Below, in pieces: positions 16,506-25,923 of a stretch of DNA of 64,000 nucleotides (within the stretch, counting starts at the first letter, position 1; every line of letters starts with the position of its first letter). Source of the DNA: Comamonas denitrificans. GTDB taxonomy: Bacteria > Pseudomonadota > Gammaproteobacteria > Burkholderiales > Burkholderiaceae_C. The position numbers and the translations under genes were made by a program. The notes under the pieces are model-generated. The model was not told the origin of the DNA, made no database searches, and worked only from the letters and a program-made list of their open reading frames with translations. The stretch covers positions 1-64,000 of the forward strand of contig NZ_JAFNME010000017.1 in assembly GCF_017368815.1 (NCBI RefSeq). Direction: 5' to 3'.

Positions 16506-19382
16506 TTAAATTTTTAAATTTTCTTGTACCAGTCGCTGCGTCATCTCGGCGGCAGTGATGGGTTTGCAGTACCAATAACCTTGCCCAAAATCGCAACCTG
16601 CTTCCAGCAAGATGCTGTGCTGCTCTTGGGTCTCCACCCCTTCTGCAACCACTTGGATGCCCAGCTGGTGCGCCATGACGATGATGGCTTGGCACAAGGC
16701 AACATCTTCTGAAGCACGGTGCAAGTTGCATACAAAACTGCGGTCAATTTTGATGTAATTAATATCAAAACGTTTTAAATACGACAGCGAAGAATAGCCC
16801 GTTCCAAAATCATCAAGCGCCAGTTCAATACCTGCAGTTTGCAAGGTGTTGATGTTTTCATCACTAATTTTGTCGGATTCGAGTAGCATGCGCTCGGTAA
16901 TTTCTATGACCAAGGCTTGGCTTGGAATTTTAAGTTGTGCAAGTTTTTCCAACCACTGCTTGCAATCTAAATCGGTGCTTAATAATTGAACCGGTGAGAC
17001 GTTCACACTAATTGAAAAATCGGACTTATATTGAGTACGCCATACAGCCAATTGCTGCATCGCTTCATTAAAAATCCAATTTCCCAAAGGAACGATCATC
17101 CCGGACTCTTCAGCCAGAGGAATAAAATCCCCGGGATTGACCCGGCCTCGCAAAGGTTGATCCCAGCGGATCAAAGCCTCTGCCTTGACTATTTTCCCTG
17201 TCTGCATTGCCACAATGGGTTGGTAATAAAGCAAAAACTCTTTTTTGTCCAAACCTTTTTGCAAATCACGTAGCAGCATACGACGACTTTGTGCTTCTTG
17301 CTCCATCTCAATATCAAATACGGCAAATTGATTACGTCCTTTATCTTTTGCTGCGTACATCGCCAAATCCGCATGTTTGAGCAAAGTCCGCCCATCTTGC
17401 CCGTCTTCAGGATAAAAAGTAATTCCAGCACTGACAGAAATATTAACAATATTATTGGTTAAGTTGTAAGGCTTAGAAATATTTTCTAAAACTTTTTTGC
17501 AGATAGAAAATATATCTTCCCTGCTCTTTGTATTGTGTAATATCAAAACAAACTCATCACCGCCGAGGCGAGCAACCAAGTCTGTGCTGCGAACACAGGA
17601 TTGCAGTCGGGAAGCCACTTGGCGAAGCAGCTCGTCACCCTCATCATGCCCAAAGGTGTCATTGACTTCTTTAAAAAAGTCTAAATCCAAAAACACCAAA
17701 GCAAATATTTTTTGCTCACGTCGAGAAAATTCAATTGTACTCAGTAAACTTTCCTGGAACATTTGGCGATTAGGCAGCTGGGTTAAATTATCAAAATGGG
17801 CCTGTCGCCAAATAACAGCCTCCCGCTGTCGTAATTTTGTTACATCGGTAAAAAGTCCAATATGGCTATTAATAGAGCCATCGGTGTTGAAGGAAGTGGT
17901 AATTGTGAGGCGCTCAATGTATTCTTCACCATTTTTTCGGATATTGTAAATATCTCCAGACCATGTGCCCGATTTTTTCAAAGCATCCCACATAGTTTTG
18001 TAAAAATCACGGTCATGCCGCCCTGAACTGATAATATTTAGTCGGCGACCAATAATTTCATCTGCACGGTAGCCCGTGATAGTGGTAAAGGCAGGGTTAA
18101 TGTCCAGCACCACACCATTAGGGTCCGTCACGACCATGGCTTCGCTGGTGTGCTGATAGACAAGGGCTGCGCGGCGCATGGAGTCTTCGGTGCGCTTGCG
18201 GGCACTAATATCAATCAGCATGCCAATGATAGCGGGCTGCCCTTGGTACATCATGGATGTACCGAAAATTTCAACGTCAAATGTTGTTCCATTTGCGTGA
18301 GCTGCTATGGTTTCATAGCGCGTAGAATGCGCACGCCCTTCGAGACGATCAAGAATCTTGGCCCGTACCAGAACGCCGCTTTTGGGTGCAAACATGCGTA
18401 CTGCCTCGAAATTGCTGGTGAGGTCTTCTTTCGAGTAGCCGAGCATTGTTGCCAGCTGATCATTGGCATAAATTAACTTCATTTCAGAAGAAATCATATA
18501 AATGCCAGCCACATCATTTTCAGCCAGACCATTGAACATGGCCTGCATTTGCGCTACTGCGCTGCGTTCGGTAGCGATATCGAGCAATAATTTTTCGATT
18601 TGTTCTGCGGCCTGATTTAATACTGCGGCCAATTGTCCCAGCTCATCGCTGGCAGTTATTTTATTTCGTATGCTGTAGTTACCTACGATCATTTCTGCAC
18701 ATTGGGCAGAAATTTCTTGCACAGGGCGCAAAACCCGCAATTGAATTATAAAAAATCCAATCAATAAGACAAAAATATCGATTCCAAACAGCAAAAAACT
18801 AGCCCATAAAGCACGCTGTTGAACTTGGCCAGAAAATTCAACTAATTGATTCAGTAAATTCTCAGAATGTGCCCATAAATCATCGCTGGCGGCCATGATT
18901 TCCAGTACTTGGATGCGTGAAAGGTTGTTTTGTGCGTGAATGGTGGCGTGGGCGGCATTGACGACCGTCTGGAAATGCTGCCAAGCGTGGTGCAATTGAT
19001 CCAAAGTGGGGGTAAATAGCGGATCAACCGGGCGCACTGCCAAGCCATAGGCTATACCCCCCTGGCGCAAGGCGGTATAAGACTCCGTAAAACTTGCGTA
19101 GCGCTCCTGCACTTCGGGCCAATTGCCCCCTTGGGCGAGATTCTCGGCCAATGCCTCTAACGCAATGCGCTGGCTGAGCATGCGCATTTTTCCAGCCAAG
19201 TTCACCGTAGCGCCAATGTCATCAAATCGGCGCAGCATGGCTTGCAGGGTCACAACGTTGCCCAGCGCTAACAAGGCAACCAACACCACTACCAAAATGG
19301 TTTTTTGCTTGAGCGTGCGCGGCCACAAAGACATAGCTTGATTCATCCAACAAAAGTTCGGCTGCAGTGTAATCGTTTGCAA
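16506..19382 (-). CDS. Membrane PilJ-PAS-PAS-GGDEF-EAL cyclic-di-GMP signalling protein
   Basis: A 958-residue sensor. It has TM helix 1 near residues 28-50, a PilJ-type periplasmic domain (KMRMLSQRIALEALAENLAQ), TM helix 2 near 190 and a HAMP linker. Two PAS domains follow (about 275-395 and 400-520; the second has NPAFTTITGYRADEIIGRRL). The GGDEF domain has an intact RLGGDEFVLIL. The EAL domain has KAEALIRWDQP, NVSPVQL, DDFGTGYSSLSYL and EGVETQEQ. Both catalytic motifs look active, so it could make or degrade c-di-GMP depending on input. Its DNA is noticeably more AT-rich than neighbouring genes, which hints at transfer. Motility control via FlhDC targets is a plausible but unproven role. 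Confidence 0.92.
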   Translation of the reverse strand: MQTITLQPNFCWMNQAMSLWPRTLKQKTILVVVLVALLALGNVVTLQAMLRRFDDIGATVNLAGKMRMLSQRIALEALAENLAQGGNWPEVQERYASFTESYTALRQGGIAYGLAVRPVDPLFTPTLDQLHHAWQHFQTVVNAAHATIHAQNNLSRIQVLEIMAASDDLWAHSENLLNQLVEFSGQVQQRALWASFLLFGIDIFVLLIGFFIIQLRVLRPVQEISAQCAEMIVGNYSIRNKITASDELGQLAAVLNQAAEQIEKLLLDIATERSAVAQMQAMFNGLAENDVAGIYMISSEMKLIYANDQLATMLGYSKEDLTSNFEAVRMFAPKSGVLVRAKILDRLEGRAHSTRYETIAAHANGTTFDVEIFGTSMMYQGQPAIIGMLIDISARKRTEDSMRRAALVYQHTSEAMVVTDPNGVVLDINPAFTTITGYRADEIIGRRLNIISSGRHDRDFYKTMWDALKKSGTWSGDIYNIRKNGEEYIERLTITTSFNTDGSINSHIGLFTDVTKLRQREAVIWRQAHFDNLTQLPNRQMFQESLLSTIEFSRREQKIFALVFLDLDFFKEVNDTFGHDEGDELLRQVASRLQSCVRSTDLVARLGGDEFVLILHNTKSREDIFSICKKVLENISKPYNLTNNIVNISVSAGITFYPEDGQDGRTLLKHADLAMYAAKDKGRNQFAVFDIEMEQEAQSRRMLLRDLQKGLDKKEFLLYYQPIVAMQTGKIVKAEALIRWDQPLRGRVNPGDFIPLAEESGMIVPLGNWIFNEAMQQLAVWRTQYKSDFSISVNVSPVQLLSTDLDCKQWLEKLAQLKIPSQALVIEITERMLLESDKISDENINTLQTAGIELALDDFGTGYSSLSYLKRFDINYIKIDRSFVCNLHRASEDVALCQAIIVMAHQLGIQVVAEGVETQEQHSILLEAGCDFGQGYWYCKPITAAEMTQRLVQENLKI

Positions 19383-19413
19383 CTAAAAAATACTTTTTTT
19401 GTCTTTTTCAGAC

Positions 19414-19443
19414 ATAAAAAAACCCCAACTGAAGTTGAGGTTT
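19414..19443 (-). terminator. Terminator after infA
   Basis: On the minus strand AACCTCAAC, loop TTC, AGTTGGGGTT then seven T. One base is bulged in the stem. It lies 25 bases beyond the infA stop and just before the start of the GGDEF/EAL gene. Confidence 0.85.
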
Positions 19444-19467
19444 GCGCATTGGAAATGCAAAAAGGTT

Positions 19468-19716
19468 TTACCGTGGCGATGGGCCTGGGCCACGACCTGC
19501 CAAGTGGCGGAAAGTAATGCGGCCTTTAGAAAGGTCATAAGGCGACATTTCAAGAGAAACTTTGTCGCCGGCCAGAATGCGAATATGGTGTTTGCGCATT
19601 TTTCCACCGGTGTAGGCGATCAACTGGTGGCCATTTTCCAAGGTGACGCGAAAGCGCGAGTCAGGCAGCACCTCGGTGACTTGCCCTTGCATTTCAATCA
19701 ATTCTTCTTTTGCCAT
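19468..19716 (-). CDS. infA: Translation initiation factor IF-1 (second, extended type)
   Basis: IF-1 binds the ribosomal A site and assists 30S initiation. The 82-residue product has the S1/OB fold sequence [20 protein letters not shown], then [15 protein letters not shown] and [14 protein letters not shown]. It then has a ten-residue extension rich in Gly/Pro/Arg ([11 protein letters not shown]). Betaproteobacteria often keep two IF-1 genes, one in the ribosomal-protein operon and a stand-alone one like this. The start at 19716 has AAAGAG seven bases upstream; an ATG two codons earlier is less likely. Monocistronic, with its own terminator. Confidence 0.92.
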   Translation of the reverse strand: MAKEELIEMQGQVTEVLPDSRFRVTLENGHQLIAYTGGKMRKHHIRILAGDKVSLEMSPYDLSKGRITFRHLAGRGPGPSPR

Positions 19717-19906
19717 GTGCAATCTCTTTAATCAGGAATAGCTGCCTTGACTGAGAACCTTGCGCATAGCAGTTGCTCAAGATGAGCATTGCAAGCAAGC
19801 GGCTGGTGTCTGCCAGCGCCATCATCAGAAAGGCCAAGTACTACAAGCACGAAAACCGTAGATTATAACCTTGTTCCTGATTTGTGCTGTGCCTAAGCCA
19901 CAAGGT

Positions 19907-20332
19907 TTACTTGCCGCACTGCCCTTGCTGGCACACGGTAGTGCGTTCGGCCACGCGCTTGCGGTAGTTTTGTCCCGGTTGCCCAAAGCGGCCCAGTTGT
20001 TCGCAAACATCACCACTGGCATCAAAGGCATAGCCTTGTTGGCCATCAACTGCCAGCAGCTCAACCTTGCCCAAGTTCCACGCCGCAAAGCGGGCCGGGT
20101 CGCGCCATTGCTCAGAGCACAAACCGTGCATGACGAAATTGTTGTAATCCAATTCAGAAATAGTGGCTTTTTTGCTGCGCAGGTGCAGCACGCCTTGGGC
20201 ATCCATCTCAGCGGCCAGCAAACCATTGCCTTGCAGAGGGCGCTCTAGGCTTGGCGGCAGGTTTTTCACCACCAACTCTGCGGAAGCAAGCGTACAAATA
20301 CCAGCCAGTAAACAGGCCAAGCGTTTTTTCAT
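19907..20332 (-). CDS. Exported protein of unknown function
   Basis: A 141-residue protein with a clear Sec signal peptide (MKKRLACLLAGICTLASAEL, likely cut after ASA). The mature part has no domain I recognise. It contains four cysteines (HGLCSEQW, GDVCEQLG and the C-terminal CQQGQC) that could form disulfides in the periplasm, which fits its position just downstream of dsbB-rluE on the same strand. The 73-base gap from rluE allows but does not prove co-transcription. Function cannot be stated. Confidence 0.75.
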   Translation of the reverse strand: MKKRLACLLAGICTLASAELVVKNLPPSLERPLQGNGLLAAEMDAQGVLHLRSKKATISELDYNNFVMHGLCSEQWRDPARFAAWNLGKVELLAVDGQQGYAFDASGDVCEQLGRFGQPGQNYRKRVAERTTVCQQGQCGK

Positions 20333-20405
20333 AGGGTCCCCAACCGGCTAAAAAAGAAGAACAGAAGCCGCGCATTGTGCGCGGAAAACCAGGGGTTTCT
20401 ACTAT

Positions 20406-21023
20406 TTATCGACGTTGTTTGGGGTTTTTGGGGCGGCTGCAAGTGGGCTTGCTGCCTGTGTCTGGCTGCCATGCAATGTCGGCCCGGGCAATTTCCCGCC
20501 ATTGGCCCGGTAGCAAGCCGGCCAAGCTGAGATTCGCCAGGCTTTGCCGGACTAGGCGCAAGGTGGGGTGGCCAATGGCGGCCGTCATTTTGCGCACTTG
20601 GCGGTTTTTCCCCTCCACCAGGGTAATTTCCAGCCAGACATCCTGCACCGTTTTACGCACCCGCACGGGGGGCGTGCGCGGCGGCACTTCGGGCTGGGGG
20701 GCCAAAATTTTGGCCTCGCAGGGCCGGGTTTGGTAGTCCTCGATGCGCAGGCCGCTGCGCAGGCGTTGCAAGGCGGCTTCGTCGGGAACGCGCTCGACCA
20801 AGGCCCAATAGGTTTTGGGCTTGGCGTTGCGCGGGTTGAGCAATTGCTCAATCAGCGGGCCGTCATCGGTTAAAAGCAGCAGCCCTTCGGAGTCTTTGTC
20901 TAGTCGCCCTGCGGGGTAGATGCCGCTGGGCAGGTCAAACTCGGCCAGGCTGCGGGCACCGTCCTCGGGGGTGAATTGCGAGAGCACCCCGTATGGCTTG
21001 TGAAACAGTACGTAGCGCGGCAT
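20406..21023 (-). CDS. rluE: 23S rRNA pseudouridine synthase, RsuA/RluE family
   Basis: Converts a uridine in rRNA to pseudouridine. RluE of E. coli modifies U2457 of 23S rRNA. The 205-residue protein lacks the N-terminal S4 domain, as RluE does. It shows the catalytic motif GRLDKDSEGLLLLTDDG with the nucleophilic Asp, the KTYWALVERVP strand, and the C-terminal VEGKNRQVRKMTAAIGHPTL block. A basic tail (RPKNPKQRR) follows. Its ATG immediately follows the dsbB stop (adjacent codons), so the two are transcribed together. RluE rather than RsuA or RluB is favoured by length and the missing S4 domain. Confidence 0.85.
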   Translation of the reverse strand: MPRYVLFHKPYGVLSQFTPEDGARSLAEFDLPSGIYPAGRLDKDSEGLLLLTDDGPLIEQLLNPRNAKPKTYWALVERVPDEAALQRLRSGLRIEDYQTRPCEAKILAPQPEVPPRTPPVRVRKTVQDVWLEITLVEGKNRQVRKMTAAIGHPTLRLVRQSLANLSLAGLLPGQWREIARADIAWQPDTGSKPTCSRPKNPKQRR

Positions 21024-21518
21024 TTAGCGGCTGGGGCGCACAAGCAAAACGGCCAAAACAATGGCAAAGGCACCAAACCACAGGAAAGACCAATTGGCAA
21101 TGCTGCCGCCTAAAAATGTCCAATCGACGGCCGAGCAGTCGCCCGAGCCGCGAAAGAGCATGGGCAGCGCACGGCTAAAGGAATAGTTTTCGACGATGCC
21201 GTAAAAATCGCGGCCGCAGGTGGAAAACTCGGGCGGATTCCACTGCAGCCAGCTTTGGCGGGCGGCTGTAAAGGCGCCAAAACCGGCCAGCAGCAAGGCC
21301 AGAGCGGCCCATATTTTTTGCCATGTTTTTTGCGGCCTTAGGCTTGCCAGTCCTGTGGTGATAGCTACACCAACCAGAGCGTACCGCTGCACGATGCACA
21401 TCGGGCAGGGGTCCAGCCCCACCGCGTGTTGCAGGTACAAACCAAAAGCCAGCATGGCCACACAGGCGGCGCTCATCAAGGCCAAGCTGCGGCGCGGTGC
21501 CGCAAAAATCCATTGCAT
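21024..21518 (-). CDS. dsbB: Disulfide bond formation protein DsbB
   Basis: DsbB re-oxidises the periplasmic thiol oxidase DsbA and passes electrons to quinones. The 164-residue product has four membrane helices. The first redox pair is present in LDPCPMCIVQRYALVG (CxxC). The second periplasmic loop holds two further Cys (STCGRDFY and GSGDCSAVDW). The QR motif after the CxxC supports quinone binding. It starts an apparent operon with rluE and possibly the exported cysteine-containing protein downstream. Complete and unremarkable. Confidence 0.93.
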   Translation of the reverse strand: MQWIFAAPRRSLALMSAACVAMLAFGLYLQHAVGLDPCPMCIVQRYALVGVAITTGLASLRPQKTWQKIWAALALLLAGFGAFTAARQSWLQWNPPEFSTCGRDFYGIVENYSFSRALPMLFRGSGDCSAVDWTFLGGSIANWSFLWFGAFAIVLAVLLVRPSR

Positions 21519-21584
21519 AAAAATCCTTTAACGAATGCCTGAAAAATGGGACGCGACAGGCCTTCGTTAAACGCTGCGCCTGCC

Positions 21585-22700
21585 TTAAATTCCGGCCCCC
21601 TGATCGACAAACACTTTGGCGCGGCGTGGCGTGACCAGCAAGGTTTCCCCTTCGCGCAGCCCCAGGGTGTGAAACTCGTGGGCCGAGATGTGTGCCTCGA
21701 TTAATTTTTCAGAGGCGTGATTGTGGGCCACTTCGGGTGCCTGCTGGGCAATAAGTTCCAGCCGTGCCACCGGGCCGACCACAATGGCGCGGTCCAGTTG
21801 CGCCAGCAAGCCCCCGGCCACACGGGTGACCCCTGCGGCGGGGCGGCTGACATCGAGCTCGTGCGGGCGGATATACGCCCAGGCCTGGGCATCGTTGGCC
21901 CCTTGCGCCTCGGTGCTGGCCAGCTCCAGGCCGGTGGCAAATTTCACGCTGCCATCGTGGGCGCGGCCTTGGAACAGATTGACATCGCCCAAAAAACCAT
22001 AGACAAAGGGGCTGGCCGGGTTGTCCCAAACCTCTTGCGGGGTGCCGACTTGTTCGATTTTGCCCTGGTTGATGACGACCACGCGGTCGGCCACTTCCAG
22101 CGCTTCTTCTTGGTCGTGGGTGACAAAGATGCTGGTCACATGCAGCTCATCGTGCAGGCGGCGCAGCCAGCGGCGCAGCTCTTTGCGCACCTTGGCATCC
22201 AGAGCGCCAAAGGGTTCATCCAACAGCAGCACCTGCGGCTGCACGGCCAGGGCGCGGGCCAAGGCGATGCGCTGGCGCTGGCCGCCCGACAGTTGGGCCG
22301 GAAAGCGCTCGGCCACCCAGTCCAGCTGCACCAGCGAGAGCAGCTCCAGCACCCGGGCGCGGATTTGCGCCTCGCTGGGGCGCTCTTTTTTGGGCTTCAT
22401 GCGCAGGCCAAAGGCGACGTTGTCAAACACGGTCATGTGCTTGAACAGGGCGTAGTGCTGAAACACAAAACCCACGCCGCGCTCGCGCACGTGGACGCCG
22501 GTGGTGTCCTGCCCGGCAAAGTGGATGCTGCCGCTGTCCGGCGCTTCCAGCCCGGCGATGATGCGCAGCAGCGTGGTCTTGCCGCAGCCCGACGGCCCCA
22601 GCAAAGCCACCAGTTCGCCTGAGGCGATGTTCAAATTGACATTGCGCAGGGCGTGAAAATTGCCAAAGCGTTTGTCGATGTTGCGTACTTCAATGCTCAT
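21585..22700 (-). CDS. cysA: Sulfate/thiosulfate ABC transporter ATP-binding subunit
   Basis: Energises sulfate import at the inner membrane. The 371-residue protein has Walker [12 protein letters not shown]-loop [21 protein letters not shown], signature [15 protein letters not shown], Walker [12 protein letters not shown] and switch His in [13 protein letters not shown]. The C-terminal TOBE-like regulatory domain of CysA contains [12 protein letters not shown]. It is the last gene of sbp-cysT-cysW-cysA. A 61-base gap before it carries an AT-rich stretch related to the interspersed repeat at 147 and 11446. Expression is presumably under CysB with the rest of the operon. Confidence 0.94.
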   Translation of the reverse strand: MSIEVRNIDKRFGNFHALRNVNLNIASGELVALLGPSGCGKTTLLRIIAGLEAPDSGSIHFAGQDTTGVHVRERGVGFVFQHYALFKHMTVFDNVAFGLRMKPKKERPSEAQIRARVLELLSLVQLDWVAERFPAQLSGGQRQRIALARALAVQPQVLLLDEPFGALDAKVRKELRRWLRRLHDELHVTSIFVTHDQEEALEVADRVVVINQGKIEQVGTPQEVWDNPASPFVYGFLGDVNLFQGRAHDGSVKFATGLELASTEAQGANDAQAWAYIRPHELDVSRPAAGVTRVAGGLLAQLDRAIVVGPVARLELIAQQAPEVAHNHASEKLIEAHISAHEFHTLGLREGETLLVTPRRAKVFVDQGAGI

Positions 22701-22761
22701 TTTTAATAGCTCTTACCGCTTTGTTTTCAATATATTGAGATAGTTTTCTACCTGAAAGCTT

Positions 22762-23685
22762 TTAAACACTTGCGGTAGCTGCTGCACTAATAGTAGGCCG
22801 CTCGGCGGGCAATTCGGCGATGGCTTTCATCTGTTGCTCGGCTTTCCACTCCGCCACGGTTTTGATCGCCAAGGTCACCAGGGCCAACAAGGCCAGCAGC
22901 GAGGCGGCGGCAAAGGCGGCCACGGACTGGTATTCGTTGTAGAGAATTTCCACGTGCAGCGGGATGGTGTTGGTCTGCCCCCGGATGTGGCCGCTGACCA
23001 CTGACACCGCGCCAAACTCGCCCATCGCCCGGGCGTTGCACAGAATCACGCCATAGACCAGGCCCCATTTGATATTGGGCAGCGTGACATACCAAAAAGT
23101 CTGCCAGCCATTGGCCCCCAGCACCACGGCGGCTTGCTCCTCGTCAGTGCCCTGGGCTTGCATCAGCGGAATCAGCTCCCGCGCAATAAAGGGGAAGGTG
23201 ACAAACACCGTGGCCAGCACAATGCCGGGCACCGCAAAAATGATTTTGATGTCGTGCGCGGCCAGCCAGCTGCCAAACCAGCCATTGGCACCAAACACCA
23301 GCACGTACATCAGGCCGGCGACCACCGGCGAGATGGAAAACGGCAGGTCAATCAAGGTGATGAGAAAGGCCTTGCCCGGAAACTCAAACTTAGCCACACA
23401 CCAGGCTGCGGCCACGCCAAACACCAGGTTCAGCGGCACAGCAATCACGGCGGTGAGCAAGGTCAGCTTAATGGCCGACCAAGCATCGGGGTCCGTCAGG
23501 CCCTCAACATAGGCATCCCAGCCTTGGCGCAAGGCTTCGGTAAACACGGCGGCCAGCGGCAGCACCAAAAACAGCAGCAAAAACGCCAGGGCCAGGCCAA
23601 TCAGCAGGTTGCGCAGCCAGGTGGCCTCGGTGGTGCCCGCCTGGGCACGGCGCAGGGCGCGGGTATCAGTGGTGGGGGAACTCAT
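22762..23685 (-). CDS. cysW: Sulfate ABC transporter permease CysW
   Basis: One of two permeases of the sulfate channel. At 307 residues it has six membrane helices and the ABC permease EAA loop ([22 protein letters not shown]). Sulfate permease motifs are present ([38 protein letters not shown]). Its ATG overlaps the cysT stop by four bases (ATGA), showing translational coupling. CysW is distinguished from CysT by the longer N-terminal tail and GHIRGQT. Confidence 0.92.
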   Translation of the reverse strand: MSSPTTDTRALRRAQAGTTEATWLRNLLIGLALAFLLLFLVLPLAAVFTEALRQGWDAYVEGLTDPDAWSAIKLTLLTAVIAVPLNLVFGVAAAWCVAKFEFPGKAFLITLIDLPFSISPVVAGLMYVLVFGANGWFGSWLAAHDIKIIFAVPGIVLATVFVTFPFIARELIPLMQAQGTDEEQAAVVLGANGWQTFWYVTLPNIKWGLVYGVILCNARAMGEFGAVSVVSGHIRGQTNTIPLHVEILYNEYQSVAAFAAASLLALLALVTLAIKTVAEWKAEQQMKAIAELPAERPTISAAATASV

Positions 23686-24551
23686 GCTTGCATCCCTGCG
23701 TGGCGGCGCTGCCAGGCTTGTAAAAGGTTGATCACCAGCAGCATGATGAAAGAGATCACCAGCATCACCACCGCCACCGCAGTGGCCCCGGCCACGTCGT
23801 ATTGTTCGAGCTTGCCGATGATGATCAGCGGGGTAATTTCAGACACCATGGGCATGTTGCCGGCGATAAAAATCACCGAGCCGTATTCGCCCAGCGCCCG
23901 GGCAAAGGCCATGGCAAAGCCGGTGAGCAGGGCCGGGATGATGCTGGGCAAAATCACCAGCCGAAAAATCTGCCAGCGGTTGGCCCCCAGGCTGGTGGCG
24001 GCCTCTTCCAGCTCTTTTTCAAAATCTTGCAGCACCGGTTGCACCGTGCGCACGACAAAAGGCAGGCCAATAAAAATCAGCGCAATCACAATGCCGCCGG
24101 GCTGAAAGGCCAGCTCAATGCCCAAGGGCTCCAGGTACTGGCCGACCCAGCCGTTACCGGCCAACAGCGCCGTCAGCGAAATCCCAGCGACGGCGGTGGG
24201 CAGGGCAAAAGGCAAATCCACCAGCGCATCCACCAGCTTTTTGCCAACAAAGTCATAGCGCACCAACACCCAGGCAATCAGCAGGCCAAACACCAAGTTC
24301 ACACTGGCGGCCAACAGCGAAGCGCCCAGCGAGAGTTTGTAGGCCGCCAGCACGCGCGGGGCGGTGGTGGCCTGAACGAAGTCGGCCCAGCTCATGGTGA
24401 AGGTCTTGGCCAGCAGTGCCAGCAGCGGAATCAACACAATGATGCTCAGGTAAAACAGGGTGTAGCCCAAGCTCAGGCCAAAACCGGGCAGCACCCGGCC
24501 GGGGCCTTTGCGGGGGGAGCGCGGCGGGGCACCGAGCACAATCGAAGTCAT
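23682..24551 (-). CDS. cysT: Sulfate ABC transporter permease CysT (CysU)
   Basis: Partner permease of CysW. The 289-residue protein begins with a basic tail, then [20 protein letters not shown], a typical CysT first helix. The EAA loop reads [21 protein letters not shown], and [18 protein letters not shown] is a conserved sulfate-permease motif. It overlaps cysW by four bases at its 3' end and lies 47 bases after the binding-protein gene. All operon members read on the minus strand. Confidence 0.92.
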   Translation of the reverse strand: MTSIVLGAPPRSPRKGPGRVLPGFGLSLGYTLFYLSIIVLIPLLALLAKTFTMSWADFVQATTAPRVLAAYKLSLGASLLAASVNLVFGLLIAWVLVRYDFVGKKLVDALVDLPFALPTAVAGISLTALLAGNGWVGQYLEPLGIELAFQPGGIVIALIFIGLPFVVRTVQPVLQDFEKELEEAATSLGANRWQIFRLVILPSIIPALLTGFAMAFARALGEYGSVIFIAGNMPMVSEITPLIIIGKLEQYDVAGATAVAVVMLVISFIMLLVINLLQAWQRRHAGMQA

Positions 24552-24598
24552 GGCAAGCCTTTATGCGTGCGTTTGAATGCTGGGTTGCTGCGCGGGCT

Positions 24599-25609
24599 TT
24601 ACTTGCCGACTTGGTAGAGCTTGTCGAACTGGCCGCCGTCGTTAAAGTGCACTTTTTGCGCTTCGGCCAAAGAGCCAAAGTATTTGCTCACGGCAAATTG
24701 CGCAATGGGCTTGAACTGGTCTTGGTGCTTGGCCAAGATGGCTTCCGAACGGGGGCGCAGCGCATGCTTGGCGGCAATTTCTTGCGCTTCATCGGAGTAC
24801 AGATAGTCCAAATACGTTTTGGCCAAGGCGCTGGAGCCTTTTTTGGCTGCCGTGCGCTGCACGATGGCCACGGGGTTTTCAGTGCTGATGCTTGTCGATG
24901 GGTACACCGAATCGACTTTGCCTTTGCCAAATTCACGCTCAACCGAAACCACTTCGGATTCAAACGTAATCAGCACATCGCCAATATTGCGCTGCAAGAA
25001 AGTGGCCGTGGCATCGCGCCCGCCCTTGGCCAGCACGGGGACGTTTTTGTACAGCTTGCCAACAAACTCTGCCGCTTGCGCATCGGTGCCGCCTTTTTCA
25101 CGCACGCTGCCCCAGGCACCCAAATACGCGTAACGGCCATTGCCCCCGGTTTTGGGATTGACGACGATGACTTTCACATCGGGGCGAATCAAATCGTCCC
25201 AGTCCTTGATGTTTTTTGGGTTGCCTTTGCGCACCAAGAACAGCATGGTCGAGGTGGTGGGCGAGGCTGCGTGCGGAAATTGGGTCGCCCAGTCTTTGGC
25301 TACCACGCCGTTGTCGGCCAAAAATTGCACATCCGTGGTGGTGTTGAAGGTCACCACGTCGGCCTCTAAGCCATCATTGACCGCACGCGCTTGGGCGCTG
25401 GAGCCAGCGTGCGACTGGTCAATCTTCACGTCTTTGCCGGTGGTTTTTTTGTAGTGGGCCACGAACGCGGCGTTGTAGTCTTTGTAGAACTCACGGGCCA
25501 CGTCGTACGAGACGTTCAGTAGCTTGTCTTGCGCCAAAGCGGTGCCGCCCAGGGCCAGGGCAGTGGCAACAACAATCGATTTCACAGTGGTGGAGAACAT
25601 GGCAGGCAT
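24599..25609 (-). CDS. sbp: Periplasmic sulfate-binding protein
   Basis: Captures sulfate in the periplasm and delivers it to CysT/CysW. The 336-residue precursor has a Sec signal (ATALALGGTALAQ, cut near residue 26), then LLNVSYDVAREFYKDYN, the classical N-terminus of mature Sbp. GSSAQARAVNDGLEADVVTF and NPKTGGNGRYAYLGAWG contribute ligand contacts. The first gene of the cys transport operon, it is probably induced by CysB under sulfur limitation, although I cannot mark the CysB site in the upstream 314 bases. It could equally be named cysP if it prefers thiosulfate. Confidence 0.9.
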   Translation of the reverse strand: MPAMFSTTVKSIVVATALALGGTALAQDKLLNVSYDVAREFYKDYNAAFVAHYKKTTGKDVKIDQSHAGSSAQARAVNDGLEADVVTFNTTTDVQFLADNGVVAKDWATQFPHAASPTTSTMLFLVRKGNPKNIKDWDDLIRPDVKVIVVNPKTGGNGRYAYLGAWGSVREKGGTDAQAAEFVGKLYKNVPVLAKGGRDATATFLQRNIGDVLITFESEVVSVEREFGKGKVDSVYPSTSISTENPVAIVQRTAAKKGSSALAKTYLDYLYSDEAQEIAAKHALRPRSEAILAKHQDQFKPIAQFAVSKYFGSLAEAQKVHFNDGGQFDKLYQVGK

Positions 25610-25923
25610 CCCTGATGGTGTTATGAAGAATGCCGTGATTGTGCGAATGTGCTCTTAAAACTCAAAACAATATATATTTTTTTGTTTATTTCAAATCGAT
25701 CTAAAGGATTGGTGAAAAGACAAAAACCATGCACAGCCGTGTCCGCAGCCCATGGCGCATCCCTAGGTAGAATCCCGCGCTTTTGCACACTTTCGGATTG
25801 TTATTTATGCCTGCCCACCCTCGTCCCTGCACGCTGTGCCTTGCCACCCACTTTGCCTGCCCTGCGGCCCACCGCCCCGGTGCCAAGCCCCCCTTGTTGT
25901 TCTAAGCCAAGAAAGGCACCATC
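25610..25923. other. Divergent intergenic region with a possible 32-codon leader ORF
   Basis: This gap separates sbp (-) from the permease gene (+). An AT-rich core (CAATATATATTTTTTTG near 25668) should hold promoters. Between 25808 and 25906 an ATG opens a frame of 32 residues (MPAHPRPCTLCLATHFACPA, then AHRPGAKPPLLF) that ends 17 bases before the permease start. It has four Cys, two of them in a CxxC, and many Pro. Whether it is translated is unknown; it could be a leader peptide or chance. Confidence 0.3.
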
